A DNA stretch of 64,000 bases. Source: an uncultured Lachnospiraceae bacterium. Lineage in GTDB: Bacteria; Bacillota; Clostridia; Lachnospirales; Lachnospiraceae. The first letter of the stretch is position 1. Every line of letters begins with the position of its first letter. The position numbers were made by a program, and so were the translations under genes. Below are positions 15,377 through 24,553 of this stretch, in pieces. Where the stretch lies: contig CAKRCW010000010.1 of NCBI GenBank assembly GCA_934309145.1, forward strand, positions 41,300-105,299, written 5' to 3'. The notes under the pieces were generated by a model. It did not search any database and was not told the DNA's origin. It saw nothing but the letters and a program-made list of their open reading frames with translations.

Positions 15377-17773
15377 ATGAAGATAAAAAAATACAAAACA
15401 GGACAATTCGCGGGAATAATGGACAGGGATATAGAATTCTCAGATGGCATGAATGTTATAGTGGGTGACAATGAGGCTGGAAAAAGTACAATGATTGCCG
15501 GTATTTACAGCACACTCTTCCAACCGGCTGACACGAAAAAAAGCTCATCAGGATATAAGAATTTTGTTGAGCTCTACAAACCATCGGGAAAGGATATCTC
15601 CGACGGAATATATATAGATGGTGATGTTGTTCTTGATATGGCAGGAAGTGAGGTTCAGGTTTCAAAGACATGGTTTTCTGAGCCTTCGGCTAAGGTGTCT
15701 GTTGATAAGACGGGTTATAAGTCTAAAGGTGCGGAGGAGAAGCTTTCTGAGCTGCTTAAGTATGGAGCAGCATTTTACAGTAATGTTGTATTTGGCATGC
15801 AGAGCAATGAGGAGCTTGTCCTTAAATGGATATTTGATGTGTCAGACACGGATGGCAAGGCTGTAATTAAGAAGAAAATGTCCGAGTATACATCTGTGAT
15901 AGGCGGAATAGATATAAATAGGCTTCAGGCAGCCTTAAGGGAGAGAATGTCAGAGCTTGACGGACGCTGGGATTTCGAGATGAATGCACCTATGAAGGAC
16001 AGGGGACGCATAAAGGACTTGAATGATCCGTGGAAAAACAGTGTTGGCAGGATACTTGAGACGTATTATACATGGAAGAGAGCAGAGCATAAATTAGATG
16101 AGGTTAGAGGCAAGGTTGCTGAGATACAGAGATTAGATGATGACCTTGCTTTGTGTGAGCAGGAGCAGAAAAAGACACAGCAGAGGCTTGATTATATCGT
16201 TGACAATAAGGTTAATCTTCACAACAGAAAGGCTAATACGGAGCTTTTGCAGCGTATACAAAGTGAGCTTTCTTCTATGGAGCAGTCATTGTTTGACTGG
16301 CCTGGACGTAAAGAGGAGCTTTTGGAGATAGAGAGCCTTATGGCACAGCTTGCAGAGCGTGAGAAGAGACAGAAGCATGATAAGCTTGAAGCTAAGCTGT
16401 CAGAGATAAAGGAGCTTAAGGTAAGACTTGATGATATAGCTATTAACGAGCGTAGCATGAAGAAGCTTGATAAGGCATATGACGAAGCTGGAAGAATTGA
16501 GGCTGAGCTTTCTGCAATGGAGAGGTCACTTATGGGTGTTAAATTTAAGGCACAGGTTAAGCCTTTAAATAACACCATAATTAATGTTGAGAGTGCTGAC
16601 GGAACAAGGTCAATTAAGGCTGACGAGACATTAAGCTTAAATGGCTATATAAAGCTTGATATTCCGGAGGTTGCGGAGATAGTTGTCGATACAGATGGAA
16701 TTAACTCTGAGATGCTTAAGAATGAGATAGATGAGCTTAAGGCAAAGCTTGATGCTATATTATCAGAATATAATGTTAAGACTACAAAGAAGCTTGCAGA
16801 ATATAGAAAACAATGCAGTGATAAGCATTTGTTACAGCAGAGGCTTTCTGAGAGTATAAATGCAAAGCTTGAGGGAAAAACCATAAAGGAAATGGAAAAG
16901 GAGCTTGCTTCGTATGAGATTATATCTGAGTTTGATATCTCATCTTCTCTTGATGCTAAGGTATATGAGTATAAGGATAAATATAGAGCCGGAAGTCTTG
17001 ACGCTGTAAAGGCTCTGGTTGAAAAAAGGCTTAAGGAATATGAGGAAAGCTTTGGCAACGAGGAAAATCTTAAGCTTGCCATAGATAAGAAGAAAAAGGA
17101 TAAGACCGTATATGAAAAACGTCTTAGTGAGCTTCCTCAGCTTGCGGAGAACGACGATTTTGAGGAGCAGGAGGAGAGGCTTAGGGACGTTATCACTGAG
17201 CTCAGTGAGAGATACAAGACTGGCTTTCAGTTAAAGAGCAGGCTTGCCGCAGAGATAGATGAGATGGATATAGATGAGCTTAAGGATGAGGCTTCGTTGT
17301 ACCTTGAGGAGCACAAGAAGAGGCTTAATGAGTATAGAATATATTCCAGAATAGAGAGGGATTTTCTTGACATTAAGGATAGCATGGGAGAGAAACCAAC
17401 GGACAAGCTTATGTCAAGGATGAGCGAATATTTAAGCGCTATAACCTTAGATGGAGTTCATATAGAGAATATGGGAGAGAATCTTTCACTAGCACTCACG
17501 AGCAGGGGAATACCTGTGAATTCTTATAAGCTCTTATCTGAAGGAACAAAGAGTACAATACTTCTTGCATTTAAGCTTGCTGTGCTTGATTTCTTCTTTG
17601 AGGATGAGGGCGGGGTTATTGTACTTGATGACATTCTGCTTGATATGGATCCTGCAAGAAGGATGAATTCTGCCAAGCTGCTCTGTGAATTTGCAAAGCA
17701 TAATCAGGTGATTTTTATGACCTGTGAGCCTGCAATGGCAGATATGCTCGGAGGAAATATAATAGAGTTATAA
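15377..17773 (+). CDS. SMC-like AAA ATPase, SbcC/Rad50 type (YhaN-like)
   Basis: A 799-aa protein with Walker A GDNEAGKST (30-38) at the N-terminus. Long coiled coils (about 200-650) are broken by a short beta-rich insert near 395-440. The ABC signature-like LLSEGTKST and Walker B (GVIVLDDILLDMD) lie near the C-terminus. It should dimerise through the ATPase heads and clamp the upstream phosphoesterase. No CxxC zinc hook is present; the cysteines are single. The ATG at 15377, after AAGGAG, is preferred over a TTG two codons earlier that overlaps the yhaO-like stop. A terminator follows directly. Confidence 0.88.
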   Translation: MKIKKYKTGQFAGIMDRDIEFSDGMNVIVGDNEAGKSTMIAGIYSTLFQPADTKKSSSGYKNFVELYKPSGKDISDGIYIDGDVVLDMAGSEVQVSKTWFSEPSAKVSVDKTGYKSKGAEEKLSELLKYGAAFYSNVVFGMQSNEELVLKWIFDVSDTDGKAVIKKKMSEYTSVIGGIDINRLQAALRERMSELDGRWDFEMNAPMKDRGRIKDLNDPWKNSVGRILETYYTWKRAEHKLDEVRGKVAEIQRLDDDLALCEQEQKKTQQRLDYIVDNKVNLHNRKANTELLQRIQSELSSMEQSLFDWPGRKEELLEIESLMAQLAEREKRQKHDKLEAKLSEIKELKVRLDDIAINERSMKKLDKAYDEAGRIEAELSAMERSLMGVKFKAQVKPLNNTIINVESADGTRSIKADETLSLNGYIKLDIPEVAEIVVDTDGINSEMLKNEIDELKAKLDAILSEYNVKTTKKLAEYRKQCSDKHLLQQRLSESINAKLEGKTIKEMEKELASYEIISEFDISSSLDAKVYEYKDKYRAGSLDAVKALVEKRLKEYEESFGNEENLKLAIDKKKKDKTVYEKRLSELPQLAENDDFEEQEERLRDVITELSERYKTGFQLKSRLAAEIDEMDIDELKDEASLYLEEHKKRLNEYRIYSRIERDFLDIKDSMGEKPTDKLMSRMSEYLSAITLDGVHIENMGENLSLALTSRGIPVNSYKLLSEGTKSTILLAFKLAVLDFFFEDEGGVIVLDDILLDMDPARRMNSAKLLCEFAKHNQVIFMTCEPAMADMLGGNIIEL

Positions 17774-17778
17774 ATCAT

Positions 17779-17811
17779 AAAAAGAGAAGTCGATGGGAGG
17801 CTTCTCTTTTT
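17779..17811 (+). terminator. Terminator of the yhaO-yhaN operon
   Basis: An 11-bp perfect stem (17779-17789 with 17801-17811), A-rich on the left and ending in a T-run, lies just after the stop codon. It could work in both directions. Confidence 0.85.
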
Positions 17812-18004
17812 ATATCATATGAATCATTATATATAAATTCGGTATGGTTGGAAGCTTGATAAATGGAAGATGTAAATCAAACTAATTCATATGATGAATG
17901 TATTATAAAATAATCTAATATATATGGCAAACAAAAACGCTCGTCAAATAACTACAAATTATTTGCAAAAAGGTTCGGTATGAGTATATTACAGTGTGAT
18001 TTAG

Positions 18005-18213
18005 GTATAGTAATTGTCAGGTGGGGTTCACGGGCATTTTATATGGTGTGTGGCTGTTCCCATTCCGGGACCGTTTGCACTTAATTGCTCCGAGCAGCGG
18101 CACTAAACTCGTGCTACGCACTCATTAAGTGCCGGCTGTCGCAAATGTCCTGGAATGGGAACAGCCACACACCATATAAAATGCCCGTGACCCCCACCTG
18201 ACAATTACCATAC
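18005..18213. repeat. Long-armed structured element, copy 1 (core 18067-18151)
   Basis: Two 62-bp arms (18005-18066 and 18152-18213) are reverse complements with only two mismatches. They enclose an 85-nt core that is nearly identical to cores at 35623-35706 and, inverted, at 38512-38596. The core folds further: GGGAC...GTCC closes it, TGCT-CCG-AGCA forms a small hairpin, and CAGC-GGCAC pairs with GTGCC-GGCTG around an inner stem GTGC/GCAC. The arms are unlike those of the other copies. The element occupies most of a 533-bp gap between the yhaN-like gene and the glycan operon. The remainder of that gap is AT-rich with nothing else assigned. Confidence 0.85.
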
Positions 18214-18306
18214 TACGAGCACATGGTAACAACTGCTTGTATATCGCTTTGGTGTATGATAAACTTTACTATAACTATGCAAATATATAGAAAGCGAAGT
18301 TAAATT

Positions 18307-20760
18307 ATGGATAGTAAATTCTATTTTAGCAAGATTAGAAGCAGTGTCACAAAACCAAACCAGATAATGATACAGGGTATGTGTACTAAGGACTTCATGG
18401 ATGGTGTTACACTTGATGTCATGTACAGGGATGGTAATGATGATTGCAGACTTAATACATCATATAGCATGAATCAGATACCTGTCACGCAGGATAGTTA
18501 TATAAAGGATGAGAACATAAAGTATAAGATTACATTTTCAATTGATATGCCGGAGAATATAGCTGACAAAGCGAGCTTAAGGCTTATTATTGATGGTAAG
18601 CTGATATACAAATGCTCAGGTGAGAAGCTTAAGAAGGCAGCAGGAGAAATAAATACCTGTATAGAGAATATATCCAGTGATGGAACGCACCTTATCATAA
18701 AGGGCTGGTGCATTGATAAGGCTGATATAGATATAGATGTGGTTGACTCGGAGGGTGTGTCCAGGAAGGATAAACTCGCTGTTGACTGGTATATGAGGTC
18801 TGACGTGGCAGAGGAGTTTGCGGAGCTTAGTGAACCTGTCATGGCAGGTTTTGTGTTAAGATTTCCGCATGATATAGGAAAGGCTACACTTAAGCTTACT
18901 GCCGGTGATAAGGTAAACAGTTATCCGATAGGCGGCATGTCAGGATATGGAAGTACATCACCGATAGGAAGTGCCGTTAAATATGCCAAAAAGACAGTGG
19001 ACAGCCTTAAGGATTATGGTTTTAAGGCAACACTTGAGCGTGCAAAGCATCTTATAGAGAGAAAGACAAGGCGTGAAGTAAAGAGCTATGAGAAATGGAT
19101 AAAGAAGAAGATGCCAACTCCTCACGAGCTTGCTGAACAGAGAAAAGTGGAATTTTCTTACAGACCTAAGTTTAGTATTTTGGTTCCGATGTATGAGACG
19201 GATGAGAATTACCTTAAGGAGCTTGTGGCATCAGTTTGTGAGCAGACCTACTCTGACTGGGAGCTGTGCCTTTCGGACGGAAGCAAGTCGCATGACAGAC
19301 TAAGAAGGATAGTAGAGCAGCTTGCGAAGAAGGATGACAGAATAAGATATATCGCAAAGGCAAATGAGCCGCTCGGCATATCAGAGAACACAAATCAGGC
19401 ATTGGCTGAGGCAACAGGTGATTATATTGTGCTAGGAGACCATGATGATTTATTCACTCCTGATGCATTGTATGAGTGTGTAAAGGCATTAAATGAGAAG
19501 AAGGTTGATGTAATTTATACAGATGAGGATAAGGTAGATTCTCAGGGAACAACATTCTTTGAACCTAACTTTAAGCCTGATTTTAATATTGATTTATTGA
19601 GAAGCAATAACTATATATGCCATATGTTTGTGGCATCAAAGAAGCTGGTTGACAGCATCGGTAATTTTAATAGTGAGTACAACGGTGCTCAGGATTATGA
19701 CTTTATATTCCGTTGCGTAGAAAAGGCAGATGGAATACATCATATTCCTAAGATTTTATACAGATGGCGTTCGCACGCAGGTTCTACTGCCGAGGCACCA
19801 GAGGCTAAGCTCTATGCATTTGAGGCAGGAAAGCGTGCTATTGAGGCTCACTATAAGAGAATGGGAATAAAGGCTATAGTGGAGCATGGTGATGACTGGG
19901 GCTTTTATAAAACAACCTATGAGATAGAGGGAAGTCCGTTACTTTCTATAGTTATCCCTAACAAGGACCATGTTACGGACCTTAAGAAATGTATGGATGC
20001 GATAGATGAGAAATCGGATTACAGAAATTATGAGTATGTAATTGTTGAGAATAACAGTGAGCAGGATGAGACATTTAAGTTTTATGACGAGATTTCCAAG
20101 AGAAAAAATGTCAATGTTTTATATTGGAAGGATGAGTTCAACTATTCTGCCATTAACAATTATGGAGTTGCAAATGCTAAGGGCGAGTATGTATTGCTCT
20201 TAAATAACGACACAGAGATTATTAATTCAGATTGTCTTTCGCAGATGATAGGATATTGTCAGCGTGAGGAGGTCGGAGCAGTAGGCGCAAGACTTTATTA
20301 TGAGGATGGAAGCATACAGCATGCAGGTGTCGTTATCGGATTTGGAGGTATAGCAGGACATGCTTTTGTGGGGCTCAGGGAGGAAGCCGGTTTATATCAG
20401 TCAAGAACGAAGGTTGCATGTGATTACAGTGCTGTCACAGCAGCGTGTCTTATGACAAAGAAGTCTGTATTTGAGGAGGTTGGTGGACTTGAGGAGAGCT
20501 TCAAGGTCGCATTTAATGATATAGATTTCTGCATGAAGATAAGAAAAACAGGAAAGCTTATTGTGTATAATCCTAATGCAAAGCTCTATCATTATGAGTC
20601 GAAATCAAGAGGTCTTGAGGACACCCCTGAGAAGATAGAGAGATTCAATAGTGAAATGCGAAGATTCCAGAATAGATGGCCGGAGATATTAGATGAGGGA
20701 GATCCTTACTACAATGTAAACCTCACTCTTGATAAGGCAGATTTTTCGTGTCGTGCATAG
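18307..20760 (+). CDS. Two-domain GT2 glycosyltransferase with N-terminal beta-rich region
   Basis: An 817-aa cytosolic or membrane-associated enzyme. Residues 1-210 form two beta-sandwich-like repeats (IQGMCTKDFMDGVTLDV; IKGWCIDKADIDIDVV). A first GT2 catalytic domain begins at about 289 (FSILVPMYETDENYLKELV) with an HDD metal site (VLGDHDDLF). A second begins at about 545 (LSIVIPNKDHVTDLKKCM) with LLLNNDTEI and a C-terminal DIDFCMKIRK. The arrangement is that of O-antigen or rhamnan-type glycan polymerising enzymes that add two sugars in turn. It leads a run of three glycan genes, with the next start 19 bases after its stop. Confidence 0.88.
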   Translation: MDSKFYFSKIRSSVTKPNQIMIQGMCTKDFMDGVTLDVMYRDGNDDCRLNTSYSMNQIPVTQDSYIKDENIKYKITFSIDMPENIADKASLRLIIDGKLIYKCSGEKLKKAAGEINTCIENISSDGTHLIIKGWCIDKADIDIDVVDSEGVSRKDKLAVDWYMRSDVAEEFAELSEPVMAGFVLRFPHDIGKATLKLTAGDKVNSYPIGGMSGYGSTSPIGSAVKYAKKTVDSLKDYGFKATLERAKHLIERKTRREVKSYEKWIKKKMPTPHELAEQRKVEFSYRPKFSILVPMYETDENYLKELVASVCEQTYSDWELCLSDGSKSHDRLRRIVEQLAKKDDRIRYIAKANEPLGISENTNQALAEATGDYIVLGDHDDLFTPDALYECVKALNEKKVDVIYTDEDKVDSQGTTFFEPNFKPDFNIDLLRSNNYICHMFVASKKLVDSIGNFNSEYNGAQDYDFIFRCVEKADGIHHIPKILYRWRSHAGSTAEAPEAKLYAFEAGKRAIEAHYKRMGIKAIVEHGDDWGFYKTTYEIEGSPLLSIVIPNKDHVTDLKKCMDAIDEKSDYRNYEYVIVENNSEQDETFKFYDEISKRKNVNVLYWKDEFNYSAINNYGVANAKGEYVLLLNNDTEIINSDCLSQMIGYCQREEVGAVGARLYYEDGSIQHAGVVIGFGGIAGHAFVGLREEAGLYQSRTKVACDYSAVTAACLMTKKSVFEEVGGLEESFKVAFNDIDFCMKIRKTGKLIVYNPNAKLYHYESKSRGLEDTPEKIERFNSEMRRFQNRWPEILDEGDPYYNVNLTLDKADFSCRA

Positions 20761-20779
20761 ATTACAGGAGAGACCAGAG

Positions 20780-22762
20780 ATGAAGGAAGAAAAGAAGAAC
20801 AATAAAAAATTAAGAATAGCAATAGTTGTTATTGTTGCATTTTTTGCACTTCTGGTGTATGCGTATATGGCATATATTTCATATAATAATGGTGCCGTAA
20901 GTACTGTATATGGGGTTTCAGACAAGGGCAATGTGACATATATAAAGGATGGTGTGGATGTAGACATTCCGTTTACTGCTGATAATCAGGAGATATATGG
21001 TATAAATCTTCCTATAAGCACAAGTGGTGATTTGCAGAACGGAACGATTCGGGTGAGTATATTATCTGAACAGGGTGAGGTGCTTGCTTCATGTGAGAAG
21101 AACAGTCTTATAGAGTCAGATACCAGATATGCATTTACAAGTCCTGTACAGAATACAGCCGGAAGAAAGCTTACACTTAAGGTGGAGTGTGAATCAGAGT
21201 CAGACAAGGTATATCTCCTTGACTCGGATTTGGTTCTTGAGGATGGAAGCTATGCGCCTGCCTTTGGCTTAATATTATCGGGAACAGATTCATACTTTAA
21301 GCTACAGAATGTAGTGTACCCGATACTTATATTAGTTATCGTTTCCACATTTGCCGTAGTATTACTTGATACAGAGCATAAGATAAAGCCTGAGCAGTTA
21401 TATCTTATAGCAGGACTTGGGCTTGGCCTTATATTTGTGCTTATAATTCCTATTACTGCGGCACCTGATGAGATTACGCATATGTACACTTCTTATGATG
21501 TGTCAGATAAGATAATGGGAACTCATGGCAGCACAGTTATGATGAGAGCTGATGATGTGATGGCTGATTATAGTTCCAAAAATCTTACGAGAAATGATTA
21601 TCTGTATGAGTATGATGGCATATTCGATGGTGTGAATAATTCTGATATGGTGGACAGTGGCGTGGTAGCTACAGGATATCCGAGATATCTGTATTGGATG
21701 TCTGGTCTTGGAATAACCGTTGGAAGATTGTTAGGATTTGGAACAACGCTGATATATCTGCTTGGAAGAATATTCAATATGCTGGCATTTGTGTTTGCTG
21801 TGTATTACTCAATAAAGAGGATGCCTTTCGGAAAGGGAATAGTATTTGTGTGGGCATTGCTGCCAATTACATTGCAGCAGACAGGATCATTTTCGTACGA
21901 CTCACCTGTCTTGACCTTAAGCATACTTGTGGCTGCGACTGCTTTGTCTGCAATCTATGGTGAGGAGCAGAGTAAAAAGAAGAAAATTATAAACTATATT
22001 GTGTGGGTTATTAGTACGATTTTGCTTATACCATGTAAGGGACACGCGCTTATTCCGCTTGCAATGCTTGTCCTTATGCTGATACCTAGATATATAAGAA
22101 CACACAGGGATAAGATAGAGGATATTCGTGCAGGAATAAGACCTTGGATGAAGATAGTGCTTATTGCCGGCTGTGTGCTGTTTTTATGTGGGGTGGGAAT
22201 AGTTGCTATAAAAATAATAAAAATAGCAATCCTGCCGGAGAACATCAACAGTAATTACATTGCCTGGGCAGATCAGAATGGCTATACTATAGGATTTTTC
22301 ATAAAGCATCCTGTACGACTTCTTGAGATAATGGTTAATACAGTATGGTTTAAGTCCGATATTTATCTTAACCAGATGCTTGGAGGTTCGCTTGGATGGC
22401 TTGAGATAGAGATACCTTGGGTATTTATTCTTGGCTTTTTGGTACTGCTCATCTATGCGGCTATGCGTAAAGAGAGTGAGCCACAGCTTATAAGAACAGG
22501 AGAGCGTGTCTATATAATTATCGTGTCAGTCGGAGTTGTTGTGCTTGCTATAGCGGGTATGTTACTATACTGGACACCTAATTCACTGTTTGTGGTCGAG
22601 GGTGTACAGGGAAGGTATTTCCTGCCGGCACTTGTTCCGGGACTGCTTGCACTTAGAACGAAGAAGAACAGTGTTTCTGATAATGCTGATTATAATGTAA
22701 TAATGTGGACAGTTTTACTCCATTTATTTGTAGTTACTGCGGTGTTTAAGAATATATTATAG
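20780..22762 (+). CDS. DUF2142-family polytopic membrane protein
   Basis: A 660-aa integral membrane protein. One TM helix is near the N-terminus (residues about 10-32), an exported beta-rich loop runs to about 175, and then come about ten TM helices. The DUF2142 mark AAPDEITHMYTSYD, an acidic PDE motif at the start of the first large loop, resembles the Asp/Glu motif of GT-C fold lipid-linked sugar transferases. It likely uses lipid-linked sugars for surface glycan modification between the two GT2 genes. ATG 20780 is preferred to an earlier in-frame start at 20729 because that one lies inside the upstream gene, and because ACAGGAGAG precedes 20780. Confidence 0.82.
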   Translation: MKEEKKNNKKLRIAIVVIVAFFALLVYAYMAYISYNNGAVSTVYGVSDKGNVTYIKDGVDVDIPFTADNQEIYGINLPISTSGDLQNGTIRVSILSEQGEVLASCEKNSLIESDTRYAFTSPVQNTAGRKLTLKVECESESDKVYLLDSDLVLEDGSYAPAFGLILSGTDSYFKLQNVVYPILILVIVSTFAVVLLDTEHKIKPEQLYLIAGLGLGLIFVLIIPITAAPDEITHMYTSYDVSDKIMGTHGSTVMMRADDVMADYSSKNLTRNDYLYEYDGIFDGVNNSDMVDSGVVATGYPRYLYWMSGLGITVGRLLGFGTTLIYLLGRIFNMLAFVFAVYYSIKRMPFGKGIVFVWALLPITLQQTGSFSYDSPVLTLSILVAATALSAIYGEEQSKKKKIINYIVWVISTILLIPCKGHALIPLAMLVLMLIPRYIRTHRDKIEDIRAGIRPWMKIVLIAGCVLFLCGVGIVAIKIIKIAILPENINSNYIAWADQNGYTIGFFIKHPVRLLEIMVNTVWFKSDIYLNQMLGGSLGWLEIEIPWVFILGFLVLLIYAAMRKESEPQLIRTGERVYIIIVSVGVVVLAIAGMLLYWTPNSLFVVEGVQGRYFLPALVPGLLALRTKKNSVSDNADYNVIMWTVLLHLFVVTAVFKNIL

Positions 22763-22774
22763 GGGAGATAGCAT

Positions 22775-24553
22775 ATGAAGATTGACCTCTCATCCGTTAC
22801 GCCACAGAGTATAAGGCGTGGTATAAACTATATAAAGAATGCCGGTATAGACGGGATTATGTCCGAGCTACGCTATAAAATGCGTGGCCCAGGATTTTCT
22901 TATGATGGCTGGTATAAGAAAAAACATATGGCGGATGAGCAGGAGCTTGAAAGACAGCGTGGGGAAGAGCTTACATATTCACCTAAGGTTAGTATAATTG
23001 TGTCCGTTTACAGGACGCCGGTTAATTTCCTTAGCGCCATGCTTGAGTCTGTTATAGGGCAGACATATGCTAACTGGGAGCTTGTTATAGTAGACGGAAG
23101 CCGCACCTCAGACATAAATGTTCCTGAGACCAAGAATATAGTGCAGGGCTATATGGAAAAAGATGAGAGAATAAACTATATTCTGCTTGATGAGGATATA
23201 GGTATATCAGAGTGCCTTAATCTCGCTGTTGAAATGTCATCAGGAGATTACGTGGCACTTTTGTCACATGATGACATAATAACACAGGATGCACTGTATA
23301 CCATGGTAAATGCTTTGCAGGAGGATAAAGCTTATATAATATATTCGGATGAGGATAAGATGTCTGAGGAGCAGTCCAGATACTCTGAGCCGGCATTTAA
23401 GCCTGATTTTGATATTGATTTACTTAGGGCGTATAACTATATAGGTTATTTTACACTTGTGAAGAGAAGCCTTGTTCAGGCTGTCGGCGGATTTCGCAGG
23501 GAGTATGAGGGAATATCGTATTATGATTTTATTCTTAGATGCTGTGAGCGTGTGTGGGGTGAGAGAAACTCAGGAATCAGACATATACCGCGCGTATTAT
23601 ATCATATGAGAAAGCATGGCGAGACAGCCGAGCGTGAGAAGAAGAGGAAAAATCGTTGCGAGATTGGAAGAAAGGCTGTCGAGGAGCATCTTAATCGTAT
23701 GGATGTGTTAGCTACCGTTGCACATTCAGAGATGCCTGGAATATATAAGGTCACATATGATACACCGGGTAATCCATTTTTATCTATAGTTATTGTGGGA
23801 GCTAACAATCCTGATACCATGAAAAAATGCATTTTACCTCTGTATGAGAGAGCGAGATACAGTAATTTTGAGATAATTATTGTTGATAGATACGAGGGAA
23901 ATGAGACATTGAATAAGTTCTACAGAAGTATGGAGAGCACAAGAAGAAATATACATATCAAATCGGAGAGCGACGAGCTGTCAGTACCTAGATTAAGGGA
24001 AAAGGGAGCCGCTGCTGCGATGGGTGATTATCTCCTTTTCATTGATGCCGAGACAGAGGTGATGGAAGCCACAGCTATAGGGGAAATGCTTGGAATATGT
24101 ATGAGAAATGAGGTTGGAGCTGTTGGCGGAATCTTATATGGTGATAACGACTCAACGTATAAGAGCTGCTACGCTGTTGGCAAAGATGGACAGCTGCTTG
24201 ACGTGTATAAGGGTTTAAAGCGTGGTGACAAGAGCTACATGATGAGAAATCGTATAAGCAGTGAGTGCAGTGCTGTATCTGCGTCCTGTATGATGGTTAA
24301 ACGAGAATTATTCCACAGAGTAGGTGGATTTTCTGAGAAGTTTGATTCTTGGCTTGCTGATATAGATTTTTGCCTCAGAGTCATCCAGCACGGCTTAGTT
24401 GTAGTTATGGCTGCCGATGCCGGATGGTATATACATAATATATATTCTCTTGAGACAGTAAAGCCATCATCCGAGGAGATGGATTTGTTTGATATATTGT
24501 GGGGACAGTATATCGCTACTGGGGATCGATATCTGTCAAATCACTTTTTGTAA
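22775..24553 (+). CDS. Two-domain GT2 glycosyltransferase
   Basis: A 592-aa relative of the first gene of this group without its beta-rich N-terminus. The first GT2 domain starts at about residue 70 (VSIIVSVYRTPVNFLSAML) with LLSHDDIIT as the metal site. The second starts at about 334 (LSIVIVGANNPDTMKKCI). In the second, the usual DD-type site reads FIDAETEV, so it may be weaker or inactive. DIDFCLRV and a C-terminal W/H-rich tail match the partner enzyme. GGGGAGA precedes ATG 22775. Its last 38 bases overlap the end of the convergent AAA-ATPase gene. Confidence 0.87.
   Translation: MKIDLSSVTPQSIRRGINYIKNAGIDGIMSELRYKMRGPGFSYDGWYKKKHMADEQELERQRGEELTYSPKVSIIVSVYRTPVNFLSAMLESVIGQTYANWELVIVDGSRTSDINVPETKNIVQGYMEKDERINYILLDEDIGISECLNLAVEMSSGDYVALLSHDDIITQDALYTMVNALQEDKAYIIYSDEDKMSEEQSRYSEPAFKPDFDIDLLRAYNYIGYFTLVKRSLVQAVGGFRREYEGISYYDFILRCCERVWGERNSGIRHIPRVLYHMRKHGETAEREKKRKNRCEIGRKAVEEHLNRMDVLATVAHSEMPGIYKVTYDTPGNPFLSIVIVGANNPDTMKKCILPLYERARYSNFEIIIVDRYEGNETLNKFYRSMESTRRNIHIKSESDELSVPRLREKGAAAAMGDYLLFIDAETEVMEATAIGEMLGICMRNEVGAVGGILYGDNDSTYKSCYAVGKDGQLLDVYKGLKRGDKSYMMRNRISSECSAVSASCMMVKRELFHRVGGFSEKFDSWLADIDFCLRVIQHGLVVVMAADAGWYIHNIYSLETVKPSSEEMDLFDILWGQYIATGDRYLSNHFL

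Noticed and set aside
18005..18213. Integron attC site or simple terminator
   Set aside because: The conserved part is the inside and not the ends, there is no integrase or cassette, no T-run follows, and the arms are far longer than needed.
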